A DNA stretch of 64,000 bases from Pseudomonas poae. GTDB lineage: Bacteria > Pseudomonadota > Gammaproteobacteria > Pseudomonadales > Pseudomonadaceae. Shown here piece by piece: positions 45,013 to 53,417 of this stretch. The translations under genes were made by a program, and so were the position numbers. The notes under the pieces were generated by a model, which saw nothing but the letters and a program-made list of their open reading frames with translations, did no database searches and was not told where the DNA came from. The DNA lies in the NCBI RefSeq assembly GCF_001439785.1, contig NZ_JYLI01000005.1, positions 1-64,000 of the forward strand. Reading direction: 5' to 3'. Positions within the stretch are counted from its first letter, which is position 1, and each line of letters opens with the position of its first letter.

Positions 45013-45624
45013 TTACTTGAACTTCACTTGCGGCGCTTTATCGGCATCGGCACTGGTGGCTTCAAACGAGGCGCGTACCGGCAGATCGCTGTACATCACG
45101 CTGTGCCACAGACGGCCGGGGAAGGTACGGATTTCGGTGTTGTAGGCCTGCACGGCCTGGATGAAATCGCGACGCGCCACGGCGATACGGTTTTCGGTGC
45201 CTTCGAGTTGCGATTGCAGGGCCAGAAAGTTCTGGTTGGCCTTCAAGTCCGGGTAGCGCTCGGACACCACCATCAAACGGCTGAGTGCACCGCTGAGGCC
45301 ATCCTGGGCTTGCTGGAACTGCTTGAGTTTTTCCGGGTTGTCGAGGGTGCTGGCATCCACCTGGATCGAGGTGGCCTTGGCCCGCGCTTCAATCACGGCA
45401 GTGAGGGTGTCCTGCTCATGGGCAGCGTAGCCCTTGACCACCTCCACCAGGTTGGGGATCAGGTCGGCGCGGCGCTGGTACTGGTTCTGCACCTGGCCCC
45501 AGGCGGCCTTGGCCTGCTCGTCCAGCGTGGGAATGGTGTTGATGCCGCAACCGCTGAGCAGCGTGCTGATCAATAGCAATGCTGCGGCCTTCAAGCCCCA
45601 GCGATAAGGATGTGCTGCTTGCAT
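45013..45624 (-). CDS. lemA: LemA family lipoprotein
   Basis: The 203-residue protein has a lipoprotein signal (ISTLLSGC, Cys26) and the LemA helical domain with QRRADLIPNLVEVVKGYAAHE and YPDLKANQNFLALQ. LemA proteins are often paired with TPM proteins, as here, but their function is not known; a role in membrane or export is suspected. AGGAG precedes ATG 45624. It heads the lemA-TPM-TPM operon, 243 bp from divergent bglX. Confidence 0.92.
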   Translation of the reverse strand: MQAAHPYRWGLKAAALLLISTLLSGCGINTIPTLDEQAKAAWGQVQNQYQRRADLIPNLVEVVKGYAAHEQDTLTAVIEARAKATSIQVDASTLDNPEKLKQFQQAQDGLSGALSRLMVVSERYPDLKANQNFLALQSQLEGTENRIAVARRDFIQAVQAYNTEIRTFPGRLWHSVMYSDLPVRASFEATSADADKAPQVKFK

Positions 45625-45867
45625 GGTGTTTCTCCTGACGAACCTTGATGGAATGTGACGACTCATCCCACAAGCAACACGCTTGGGGCATAATCCGCCA
45701 CCACTGGCATGCATCGAGCCAATCAGCTACAAAGATGCCCAGCGCGAAAAAGAGTTCAGAGTGTGCTGCATTTATCTGAACAACACCCGAACAACAATAG
45801 ACATTCCCCACATTTTGGCCGACGGCATGCTCTTTCAATGCCGCGCAGTAGCCGAAAAAGGATATTC

Positions 45868-48159
45868 ATGAAGAAGCTGTGTTTGCTCGGCCTTGTTGCC
45901 ACTCTGGCCAGTCATCCCGTATGGGCAGAAACAAAGCCTGCTGCGCTCAAGGACAAGGACGCCTTCGTCAGCGACCTGCTCAGGCAGATGACCCTGGACG
46001 AAAAGATCGGCCAGTTGCGCCTGATCAGCATCGGCCCGGAAATGCCCCGCGAGCTGATCCGCAAGGAAATCGCCGCCGGCCGTATCGGCGGCACGTTCAA
46101 CTCCATCACCCGCCCGGAAAACCGTCCGATGCAGGACGCGGCCATGCAAAGCCGCCTGAAGATCCCGATGTTCTTCGCCTACGACGTGATCCACGGCCAC
46201 CGCACCATTTTCCCGATCAGCCTGGCACTGGCCTCCAGCTGGGACATGGACGCCATCGGCCGCTCCGGGCGCATCGCCGCCCAGGAAGCCGCCGCCGACA
46301 GCCTCGACATCACCTTTGCGCCGATGGTCGATATCTCCCGCGACCCGCGCTGGGGCCGCACTTCCGAAGGCTTCGGTGAAGACACCTACCTGACCTCGCG
46401 CATTGCCGGCGTGATGGTCAAGGCGTTCCAGGGCACAAGCCCGGCCAATGCCGACAGCCTCATGGCCAGCGTCAAGCACTTCGCCCTGTACGGTGCGGTG
46501 GAAGGCGGGCGCGACTACAACGTGGTCGACATGAGCCCGGTCAAGATGTACCAGGACTACCTGCCGCCTTACCACGCGGCGATCAAGGCCGGCGCCGGCA
46601 GCGTGATGGTGGCGCTCAACTCGATCAACGGCGTGCCCGCCACCGCCAATACCTGGCTGATGAACGACCTGCTGCGCAAGGACTGGGGCTTCAAGGGCCT
46701 GGCCGTAAGCGACCACGGCGCGATCTTCGAACTGATCAAGCACGGCGTGGCCAAGGACGGGCGTGAAGCCGCCAAACTTGCGATCAAGGCCGGCATCGAC
46801 ATGAGCATGAACGACTCGCTCTACGCCAAGGAATTGCCGGGACTGCTCAAGTCCGGCGAGATCGAACAGAGCGACATCGACAATGCCGTGCGCGAAGTGC
46901 TCGCTGCCAAATACGACATGGGCCTGTTCAAGGACCCGTACCTGCGCATCGGCAAGGCCGAGGACGACCCGGTCGACACCTACGCCGAAAGCCGCCTGCA
47001 CCGCAGCGACGCGCGAGATATCGCGCGCCGCAGCCTGGTGCTGCTGAAAAACCAGAACGACACCCTGCCGCTGAAAAAATCCGCCACCATCGCCCTGGTG
47101 GGCCCGCTGGCCAAAGCGCCGATCGACATGATGGGCAGTTGGGCCGCCGCCGGCAAACCCGAGCAATCGGTGACCCTGCTCGACGGCATGAATGCGGTGA
47201 TCGGCGAAAAAGGCAAGATCATCTACGCCCGTGGCGCCAACATCACCAACGACAAGGCCGTGGTCGACTACCTCAACTTCCTCAACTTCGATGCCCCGGA
47301 AGTGGTGGATGACGCCCGCCCTGCCCAGGAAATGATCGACGAAGCGGTCAAGGCCGCCAAAGACGCCGATGTCGTGGTCGCCGCCGTGGGCGAGTCCCGT
47401 GGCATGTCCCACGAGTCGTCCAGCCGCACCGACCTGAACATCCCGCAAAGCCAGCGCGACCTGATCAAGGCCCTCAAGGCCACCGGCAAGCCGCTGGTGC
47501 TGGTGCTGATGAACGGCCGTCCGCTGTCGATCGTCGACGAGAACAAGCAAGCCGACGCGATTCTGGAAACCTGGTTCGCCGGCACCGAAGGCGGTCATGC
47601 AATTGCCGACGTGCTGTTCGGTGACTACAACCCGTCGGGCAAGCTGCCGATCACGTTCCCGCGTTCGGTGGGGCAGATTCCCACCTACTACAACCACCTG
47701 AGTGTTGGCCGGCCGTTCACCCCGGGCAAGCCGGGCAACTACACCTCGCAGTATTTCGATGACACCACCGGCCCCTTGTTTCCATTCGGCTATGGCTTGA
47801 GCTACACACGATTCAGCCTGTCGGACATGGCGCTGTCCTCCACCACCCTGAACAAGACCGGCAAGCTCGACGCCAGCGTCACGGTGAAAAACACCGGCAA
47901 GGTGGATGGCGAAACAGTGGTGCAGCTGTATATCCAGGACGTGGCCGGCTCGATGATCCGCCCGGTCAAGGAGCTGAAAAACTTCCAGAAAATCATGCTC
48001 AAGGCCGGCGAAGAGCGCACCTTGCACTTCACCATCACCGAGGAAGACTTGAAGTTCTACAACACCCAGCTCAAGTTCGCGGCGGAACCGGGTGAGTTCA
48101 ACGTGCAGATCGGGCTGGATTCCCAGGATGTGCAGCAGCAGAGTTTCGAGCTGCTCTGA
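45868..48159 (+). CDS. bglX: Periplasmic beta-glucosidase BglX (GH3)
   Basis: BglX hydrolyses beta-glucosides in the periplasm. The 763-residue enzyme has a signal peptide (MKKLCLLGLVATLASHPVWA). A GH3 N-terminal barrel follows with the nucleophile in GLAVSDHGA and the KHFALYG motif. The GH3 C-terminal domain and a fibronectin III-like end (DGETVVQLYIQDV) complete it. Length is standard. AAAGGATA precedes ATG 45868. It stands alone and is followed by a REP palindrome. Confidence 0.95.
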   Translation: MKKLCLLGLVATLASHPVWAETKPAALKDKDAFVSDLLRQMTLDEKIGQLRLISIGPEMPRELIRKEIAAGRIGGTFNSITRPENRPMQDAAMQSRLKIPMFFAYDVIHGHRTIFPISLALASSWDMDAIGRSGRIAAQEAAADSLDITFAPMVDISRDPRWGRTSEGFGEDTYLTSRIAGVMVKAFQGTSPANADSLMASVKHFALYGAVEGGRDYNVVDMSPVKMYQDYLPPYHAAIKAGAGSVMVALNSINGVPATANTWLMNDLLRKDWGFKGLAVSDHGAIFELIKHGVAKDGREAAKLAIKAGIDMSMNDSLYAKELPGLLKSGEIEQSDIDNAVREVLAAKYDMGLFKDPYLRIGKAEDDPVDTYAESRLHRSDARDIARRSLVLLKNQNDTLPLKKSATIALVGPLAKAPIDMMGSWAAAGKPEQSVTLLDGMNAVIGEKGKIIYARGANITNDKAVVDYLNFLNFDAPEVVDDARPAQEMIDEAVKAAKDADVVVAAVGESRGMSHESSSRTDLNIPQSQRDLIKALKATGKPLVLVLMNGRPLSIVDENKQADAILETWFAGTEGGHAIADVLFGDYNPSGKLPITFPRSVGQIPTYYNHLSVGRPFTPGKPGNYTSQYFDDTTGPLFPFGYGLSYTRFSLSDMALSSTTLNKTGKLDASVTVKNTGKVDGETVVQLYIQDVAGSMIRPVKELKNFQKIMLKAGEERTLHFTITEEDLKFYNTQLKFAAEPGEFNVQIGLDSQDVQQQSFELL

Positions 48160-48181
48160 TACCGCGCGTACGATGCAAAAC

Positions 48182-48213
48182 AATGTGGGAGGGGGCTTGC
48201 CCCCTCCCACATT
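48182..48213. repeat. REP palindrome
   Basis: AATGTGGGAGGGGGCTTGCC continues into CCCTCCCACATT, a perfect 32-bp REP palindrome between the convergent bglX and clsB-like genes. A REP of this class has a nested insertion at 53187-53408. Confidence 0.9.
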
Positions 48214-48230
48214 TGATTACAGTGAACCGG

Positions 48231-49388
48231 CTAGTTGCGTCGGTCCAGCAGATTGACCACCAGCCGATCAACCCACCCCCATACCCGCTGCTTCACACGC
48301 CGCCATAGCGGCCGCGCTTTCCACGCCTGCAGACTCACTGCCTGACTCAGGGCAAAATCGCGTTCGAAACTGCCGGCCACGGCCAGTGCCAGGTCCGGGT
48401 CCAGCGCTTCGAGGTTAGCCTCCAGATTGAAGCGCAAATTCCAGTGATCGAAATTGCATGAACCAATGCTTACCCAATCGTCCACCAGCACCATTTTCAA
48501 GTGCAGGAAACACGGCTGGTATTCAAAAATCTGCACGCCCGCGCGCAACAGACGCGGGTAATAACGGTGCCCGGCGTATCGCACCGACGGGTGATCGGTG
48601 CGCGGGCCGGTTAGCAACAGACGCACATCCACGCCTCGCCCCGCCGCCCGACGCAACGCGCGGCGCACGCTCCAGGTGGGCAGAAAGTACGGCGTGGCCA
48701 GCCAGATGCGCTGCCGGCTGCTGTTTAAAGCGCGAATCAGCGACTGCAAAATGTCGCGATGCTGACGGGCGTCGGCATACGCGACCCGGCCCAGCCCGGG
48801 TCCGGTCGCTGGCACTTTAGGCAGGCGCGGCAAACCGAAATGGGTAGCCGGCTTCCACGCGCGGCGCGCCGCATTGGCATGCCATTGGCGGTCGAACAGC
48901 GCCTGCCAATCCAGCACCAACGGGCCGTTGATCTGCACCATCACTTCATGCCAGTCCGCCGTGTCCTGCCCCGGCGTCCAGAATTCATCGGTGACGCCCG
49001 TGCCGCCGACCACAGCGGTTGCCTGGTCGATCAGCAGCAACTTGCGGTGGTCGCGGTACAGGTTGCGCACCCAGCGGCGCCAGCTCAGGCGATTGTAGAA
49101 CCGCAGCTGCACACCCGCGTCGGTCAGGCGCTTGCGCAGCGCGAGGGTGAACGCCAGGCTGCCGTAATCATCGAACAGGCAGCGCACCCGCACGCCACGT
49201 TCGGCGGCATGCACCAGCGCCTGCACCATCGCTTCGGCACACGCCCCCGCCTCCACCAGATACAGCTCCAGGTCAACCTGATGCTCGGCGCGGGCCATAC
49301 CCACCAGCATCTGCGGAAAAAAACGCGGTCCGTCGATCAACAACTCGAAACGGTTGGCGCTGCGCCACGGGAACACCGCGCCACTCAC
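48231..49388 (-). CDS. ClsB-like cardiolipin synthase, phospholipase D superfamily
   Basis: The 385-residue protein has two phospholipase D HKD motifs (HRKLLLIDQATAVVGG near 113 and HLKMVLVDDWVSIGS near 304), the layout of ClsB. Cardiolipin synthases join phosphatidylglycerol or phosphatidylethanolamine lipids. It has no N-terminal membrane pair. The start is GTG 49388, just after the yceI stop (1 bp between), so they are likely translationally coupled. Confidence 0.88.
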   Translation of the reverse strand: MSGAVFPWRSANRFELLIDGPRFFPQMLVGMARAEHQVDLELYLVEAGACAEAMVQALVHAAERGVRVRCLFDDYGSLAFTLALRKRLTDAGVQLRFYNRLSWRRWVRNLYRDHRKLLLIDQATAVVGGTGVTDEFWTPGQDTADWHEVMVQINGPLVLDWQALFDRQWHANAARRAWKPATHFGLPRLPKVPATGPGLGRVAYADARQHRDILQSLIRALNSSRQRIWLATPYFLPTWSVRRALRRAAGRGVDVRLLLTGPRTDHPSVRYAGHRYYPRLLRAGVQIFEYQPCFLHLKMVLVDDWVSIGSCNFDHWNLRFNLEANLEALDPDLALAVAGSFERDFALSQAVSLQAWKARPLWRRVKQRVWGWVDRLVVNLLDRRN

Positions 49389-49389
49389 G

Positions 49390-49971
49390 TCAGCGCGCCG
49401 TAAAAATCAGCACGGCACCCACCGGCACCGACAAACTGATCGACGCAAGCCCGGCCGCCTTGCGCAAAGCCGCGACGCCCGGCATCAGGTCGAAATCCTC
49501 GGCATGCAACACCACCGGTTCCAGGGTCACCACCTGGAAGCGCCGATCATCCAGGCGCGTGGCCAGCAGCTCGGCGCTGTAGGTCTGGGTCTTGCCATGC
49601 AGGGTGACGCTTATCGGCAGACGCAGCTCGATTTGCGCGCCTGGCGCCAGGTCGTTGATCGGCTGCAGATTGATCTGCGCACTGATCAGCGCCTCGGGGA
49701 ATGTCTTGATCTGGAACAGCTCGTTGCGCATACGCTCATCACGCAGCGGGACGGCACTGTTGACCGACTCCAGCTCCACCTGCAACTGCGCCGCGCCCTT
49801 GCCGTCGACCTTGCCGTGCAGCACCAGAAAGCGCTGCACTTCGGCGATCTCGGTGTTTTTGGTGGTGACGAAAGACAGGCGTGAGGATTCGTTATCCAGA
49901 TACCAGGCGGCGTGCGCGGGCAAAGCGGCACAGGCCAGCAGGGCGAGGGCCAGGGGTTTGACAGAGAACAT
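49390..49971 (-). CDS. YceI family periplasmic protein
   Basis: The 193-residue protein has a signal peptide (MFSVKPLALALLACAALPAHA) and a YceI-type lipocalin-like beta barrel (AWYLDNESSRLSFVTTKNTEI). YceI proteins bind isoprenoid lipids; the role here is not defined. It precedes the clsB-like gene by 1 bp, so the two are probably one operon. Confidence 0.88.
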   Translation of the reverse strand: MFSVKPLALALLACAALPAHAAWYLDNESSRLSFVTTKNTEIAEVQRFLVLHGKVDGKGAAQLQVELESVNSAVPLRDERMRNELFQIKTFPEALISAQINLQPINDLAPGAQIELRLPISVTLHGKTQTYSAELLATRLDDRRFQVVTLEPVVLHAEDFDLMPGVAALRKAAGLASISLSVPVGAVLIFTAR

Positions 49972-50041
49972 AGGGACTCATGGGGCAGGAAACCTGCGCG
50001 AACCTTAAGCGCAATCTCACAACCTGCGCAAATCCATTGTC

Positions 50042-50356
50042 TCAGGGAGTCAAGCGACAGCCCTGGCGTTCGCCCATCCAGCGTGCGCTGTGCGTGCGCC
50101 CCAAACCAGTCGCCGTCACCTCACTGCGCTCCGGGTTATCCCTGAACGCGCTGGTGGGCACGTATTGTTTCACGTAGCCCCGGCAATACTCTGCGGGGTT
50201 ATTCGCCACATAGCGGCACGAGCAATATTCCTTGGCCGTGTACGCCGCGATGATGTCGGGGAAGGCCTGCAGATTGACGCGTTCGTGCCATACCCAGCCA
50301 AGCAGGGCGAGCAGCAGCACGGCAAAGAGGCTCAGAATCGGATGACGACGGATCAT
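50042..50356 (-). CDS. Small single-span membrane protein with cysteine motif, unknown function
   Basis: The 104-residue protein has one N-terminal membrane span (ILSLFAVLLLALLGWVW, residues 7-23) and a periplasmic domain with EYCSCRYV and EYCRGYVKQYVP, four cysteines in total, likely disulfides or a metal site. Its ATG at 50356 overlaps the serine hydrolase stop (ATGA), so the two are translationally coupled. I do not recognise a family with a known function. It may be a partner of the hydrolase. Confidence 0.7.
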   Translation of the reverse strand: MIRRHPILSLFAVLLLALLGWVWHERVNLQAFPDIIAAYTAKEYCSCRYVANNPAEYCRGYVKQYVPTSAFRDNPERSEVTATGLGRTHSARWMGERQGCRLTP

Positions 50357-51426
50357 GGCTGCACCGCCGCGAGCACGCGCTTGAGCAGTTCGTTGTGGTT
50401 GTACGTGCCGTCGCGGTCGTCGCCGTAGCGCACGATCACCAGGTGTTCGTCGGGCAGCACGAACAGTGCCTGGCCCCAATGGCCCAGTGCGGCAAAGGTA
50501 TCGGCAGGGGCATCAGGCCAGGGGCGCGGCGCGCCCTGATTGAGCCACCACTGACCGCCCGGTACGGCTTCATCCTGGCCGGCTTTATAGCCGTCGAACG
50601 GTTTTCGGTTGAACGCCACCCAGTCCTTGGGCAGCAGTTGTTCATCGCCCCAACGCCCCTCGCGCGCCATCAGCAGGCCAACCCGCGCCAGATCCCGAGC
50701 GGTGAGGTAGGCATAGGACGAGGCAACGAAAGTTTCATCGGCGTCGGTTTCCCAGGTGGCCGAGCGGATGCCCAGTGGCTCGAACAACGCATCCCACGGG
50801 TAACTGACGTACGCCTTGTGGCCGAGCATGCCTCTGAGCGCGGCGGACAGGATATTGCTGTCGCCGCTGGAGTACCGAAAGGCCTTGCCGGGCGCCACGG
50901 CGGCATCGGTGTCGGCGGCGAACTCGGCCATGTCGCCATGGCCACGGGTATAGAGCATCGCCACCACCGAGGACTTCAGCGGGGCGTATTCGTAGTCTTC
51001 CTGCCAATCCAGACCCGAGGCCCAGTGCAGCAAATCGGCCATGGTCACCTTGGGGTGCTGTTTCATCGGCGGGTAAAAACGTGCGGCGGGGTCGCTCAGT
51101 TTGAAGCGATTTTGCCCGTAGGCCACGCCGAGCACCGTGGCCATCAGGCTTTTGCTGATGGACCAGGTCAGGTGCGGCGTGCTGGCGCTGGTAGGCGCGG
51201 CGTAGCGTTCATAGACGATCTGGCCGTCGCGGATCACCAGCAGCGCGTCGGTGCGAATGCCCTGGCGGGTGGCGTCGTCGCGCGCGGGAAACGCGTAGGC
51301 ATCCAGCGCCTCGACGGCAGGGCCGGCCAACGGCGCGCCCTCGGCCCATTCCTTGCCGGGCCAGGTTTCAGCGTGGGCGGCGGCGGTGACTAACAACAGG
51401 GCAATACACAACAGGCCTCTGACCAT
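50353..51426 (-). CDS. Beta-lactamase-related serine hydrolase
   Basis: The 357-residue protein has a signal peptide (MVRGLLCIALLLVTAAAHA) and a serine beta-lactamase/DD-peptidase fold with catalytic SISK (LTWSISKSLMA), YSSGDSN for the YxN position, and the GHWGQ segment near the C-terminus. Relatives include 6-aminohexanoate-dimer hydrolase and esterases; it is not a known resistance enzyme. I use ATG 51426 although no ribosome site is clear. It is divergent from olsB and coupled with the small membrane protein. Confidence 0.82.
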   Translation of the reverse strand: MVRGLLCIALLLVTAAAHAETWPGKEWAEGAPLAGPAVEALDAYAFPARDDATRQGIRTDALLVIRDGQIVYERYAAPTSASTPHLTWSISKSLMATVLGVAYGQNRFKLSDPAARFYPPMKQHPKVTMADLLHWASGLDWQEDYEYAPLKSSVVAMLYTRGHGDMAEFAADTDAAVAPGKAFRYSSGDSNILSAALRGMLGHKAYVSYPWDALFEPLGIRSATWETDADETFVASSYAYLTARDLARVGLLMAREGRWGDEQLLPKDWVAFNRKPFDGYKAGQDEAVPGGQWWLNQGAPRPWPDAPADTFAALGHWGQALFVLPDEHLVIVRYGDDRDGTYNHNELLKRVLAAVQP

Positions 51427-51476
51427 GGACGCAGACTCAAGGGGGGCATTCAAGCCCGCGAGCCTAGCCTAGGCCC

Positions 51477-51494
51477 ATGACAGTTTGGCGACAC
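51477..51494 (-). promoter_or_regulatory. Pho-box-like repeat, serine hydrolase side
   Basis: The minus strand reads GTGTCGC-CAAA-CTGTCAT. The second seven-mer matches the Pho-box unit CTGTCAT perfectly and the 4-bp spacing is correct; the first is weaker. It would act on the divergent serine hydrolase gene. Confidence 0.4.
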
Positions 51495-51499
51495 AGGGC

Positions 51500-51528
51500 G
51501 TGTCACCCAACCGTCACCGTAGCTTCAT
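51500..51528 (+). promoter_or_regulatory. Pho-box-like repeats upstream of olsBA
   Basis: Three seven-mers, GTGTCAC, CCGTCAC and GCTTCAT, are separated by exactly 4 bp each, giving the 11-bp period of PhoB sites (consensus CTGTCAT-N4-CTGTCAT). They lie 84 bp before the olsB start. Ornithine-lipid synthesis is a known phosphate-starvation response in Pseudomonas. The matches are five, five and four of seven bases, so this is a moderate-quality site. Confidence 0.5.
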
Positions 51529-51611
51529 GGAGATGACACCGAGCCTACCTAGCCTGAGTTTGGACAAACAAGTCGACCGGCCGAAACGTGGCTGGCACTC
51601 GGAGATTCGCC

Positions 51612-52367
51612 ATGACTCAGATCGCCCGCATCAGCGACACCGGCAATGAACGCCGTCTGCAAGCCGAACGCCTCGTTGGCGCACAGGCTCTGCAGGAAGC
51701 ACAGGCCCTGCGGTTCAACGTGTTCAGCGGCGAATTCAACGCCAAGCTGAAAGGCGCGGAACTGGGCCTGGACATGGATGACTATGATGTTCACTGCAGC
51801 CACATCGGCGTGCGGGATTTGAACAGTGGTCGACTGGTCGCCACCACCCGCCTGCTCGATCACCAGGCCGCCAGCACACTGGGCCGGTTCTACAGTGAAG
51901 AAGAGTTCAGCCTGCATGGCCTGCTGCACCTGCAGGGCCCGATCCTGGAAATCGGTCGCACCTGCGTCGACCCGGCCTACCGCAACGGCGGCACCATCGC
52001 GGTGCTCTGGGGCGAGTTGGCCGAAGTGCTCAACCAGGGCGGCTACAGCTACCTGATGGGCTGCGCGAGCATTCCGATGCACGACGGCGGCATCCAGGCA
52101 CACGCCATCATGCAGCGCCTGCGCGAACGCTACCTGTGCAACGAACACCTGCGCGCCGAACCGAAAAAACCGCTGCCAGCGCTGGACCTGCCGTCCAACG
52201 TCATCGCCGAAATGCCGCCGCTGCTCAAGGCCTACATGCGCCTGGGCGCGAAGATCTGCGGCGAACCGTGCTGGGATGAAGACTTCCAGGTGGCCGATGT
52301 GTTCATCCTGCTCAAGCGCGACAATCTCTGCCCGCGTTACGCGCGCCACTTCAAGGCGGCTGTGTAA
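51612..52367 (+). CDS. olsB: L-ornithine N-alpha-acyltransferase OlsB
   Basis: OlsB joins a 3-hydroxyacyl group to ornithine, giving lyso-ornithine lipid. The 251-residue protein has the GNAT-type hemolysin-like fold with [15 protein letters not shown] and [21 protein letters not shown] precedes ATG 51612, the second Met of a longer frame starting at 51588. Its stop shares one base with the olsA start (TAATG). Ornithine lipids replace phospholipids when phosphate is scarce. Confidence 0.9.
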   Translation: MTQIARISDTGNERRLQAERLVGAQALQEAQALRFNVFSGEFNAKLKGAELGLDMDDYDVHCSHIGVRDLNSGRLVATTRLLDHQAASTLGRFYSEEEFSLHGLLHLQGPILEIGRTCVDPAYRNGGTIAVLWGELAEVLNQGGYSYLMGCASIPMHDGGIQAHAIMQRLRERYLCNEHLRAEPKKPLPALDLPSNVIAEMPPLLKAYMRLGAKICGEPCWDEDFQVADVFILLKRDNLCPRYARHFKAAV

Positions 52368-53158
52368 TGGGCCGCCTGCGGGTGTACGGGCGCATTGCCC
52401 GGGTGCTGCTGGTGGTGGCGCTGGGTTTGAGCATGGCCAGTGTGTTCGGCCTGTTCGAGCGCCTGGGCGTGGCCAACTCGATGGTGCGGCGCCAGCGTTG
52501 GTCGCGGTTCTTCATGGCGCGTTTGAGCAACGCCCTGCCCTTTCGCGTGACGGTGCACGGCGAGCTGCCGCGTACGCCGATGCTGTGGGTGAGCAATCAT
52601 GTGTCCTGGACCGATATTCCGCTGCTGGGCATGGTCACGCCCCTGTCGTTTTTGTCCAAGGCCGAAGTGCGTACCTGGCCGGTGGCCGGCTGGCTGGCAG
52701 CCAAGGCCGGCAGTCTGTTCATTCGCCGGGGCTCGGGCGACAGTCAGTTGATTCGCAAGCAGATGACTCGTCATCTTGAGCAACAGCACCCGCTGCTGAT
52801 GTTCCCCGAAGGCACCACCACCGACGGGCGCAGCCTGCGCACGTTCCACGGGCGTTTGCTGGCCAGTGCGATTGATGCTGACGTGTCGCTGCAACCGGTG
52901 GCCATTCGTTACCTGCGCGACGGTCAGGTCGACCCGCTGGCGCCGTTTATTGGCGATGATGATTTGCTGTCGCACCTGATGCGCCTGTTTGCCAATGACC
53001 AGGGCGATGTCGAGATTCATGTACTCAAACCGATTGCCTGCGCCGGGCAGGAACGCGCGGCACTCGCCTTCCAGGCGCAGCAGGCGGTGGAGAAGGCATT
53101 GTTCGGGCCGTTGCCGGAGTCGGAGCATGTGTCGGTTCGGCCGGCTTTTGCAGCCTGA
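52367..53158 (+). CDS. olsA: Lyso-ornithine lipid O-acyltransferase OlsA
   Basis: OlsA esterifies lyso-ornithine lipid with a second fatty acid, in the inner membrane. The 263-residue protein has an N-terminal membrane segment (VLLVVALGLSMASVFGLF) and the PlsC-type motifs NHVSWTD (HxxxxD) and FPEGTTTDG. It overlaps olsB by one base, so the pair is translationally coupled. A split REP follows it. Confidence 0.9.
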   Translation: MGRLRVYGRIARVLLVVALGLSMASVFGLFERLGVANSMVRRQRWSRFFMARLSNALPFRVTVHGELPRTPMLWVSNHVSWTDIPLLGMVTPLSFLSKAEVRTWPVAGWLAAKAGSLFIRRGSGDSQLIRKQMTRHLEQQHPLLMFPEGTTTDGRSLRTFHGRLLASAIDADVSLQPVAIRYLRDGQVDPLAPFIGDDDLLSHLMRLFANDQGDVEIHVLKPIACAGQERAALAFQAQQAVEKALFGPLPESEHVSVRPAFAA

Positions 53159-53186
53159 GATGTGAACACAGTGCAAATGTGGGAGG

Positions 53187-53196
53187 GGGCTTGCCC
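53187..53196. repeat. Left 10-bp target-site duplication (GGGCTTGCCC)
   Basis: GGGCTTGCCC at 53187-53196 is repeated exactly at 53399-53408, immediately outside the inverted-repeat ends of the element between them. Confidence 0.8.
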
Positions 53197-53398
53197 TAAT
53201 GCCGTTCAGTTAAGGAAAGTTTGTGGGCTTATTGTGGCGAGCGGGCTTGCCCCGCGTTGGGGTGCGAAGCGCCCCCAATCCAGCAAAACGCGGTGTACCT
53301 GATACGGCTCAGCGCCTGGCTTTGGGGCTGCTGCGCAGCCCAACGCAGGACAAGCCTGCTCGCCACAGGGAATCTGCGTTTAACTGAACGGCCTGTTA
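53197..53398. mobile_element. 202-bp non-autonomous element (MITE-like) with terminal inverted repeats
   Basis: The left end reads TAATGCCGTTCAGTTAA and the right end, on the opposite strand, TAACAGGCCGTTCAGTTAA. They share 13 bp of perfect inverted repeat (GCCGTTCAGTTAA) plus the terminal TAA. It has no coding capacity. It carries an inverted copy of the 135-bp REP doublet (53233-53367) in its middle and is bounded by a 10-bp direct repeat. Length, inverted ends and target duplication are those of a MITE mobilised by a transposase elsewhere; 10-bp duplications occur with IS4-group elements, but the parent element is unknown. Confidence 0.75.
53233..53367. repeat. Long REP doublet (REPIN-like), copy 2, inverted
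   Basis: About 135 bp, beginning TGTGGCGAGCGGGCTTG and ending CAAGCCTGCTCGCCACA. It is the reverse complement of the doublet at 40872-41007 with differences mainly in the spacer and loops. It lies entirely inside the 202-bp element. Confidence 0.85.
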
Positions 53399-53408
53399 GG
53401 GCTTGCCC
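53399..53408. repeat. Right 10-bp target-site duplication (GGGCTTGCCC)
   Basis: This is the second copy of GGGCTTGCCC, directly after the terminal TTA of the 202-bp element and followed by the rest of the interrupted REP. Confidence 0.8.
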
Positions 53409-53417
53409 CTCTCACCT

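Larger units (their letters stand above)
53176..53416. repeat. REP palindrome split by a 202-bp insertion
   Basis: AATGTGGGAGGGGGCTTGCC (53176-53195) and CTCTCACC (from 53409) form one REP when the insertion and one copy of GGGCTTGCCC are removed. The restored sequence matches the REP at 48182 closely. Confidence 0.8.

Noticed and set aside
45835..48210. A 791-codon open frame on the minus strand opposite bglX
   Set aside because: It lies entirely antisense to a complete GH3 enzyme with all motifs. Long antisense frames arise from high third-position GC, and its translation has no recognisable domain.
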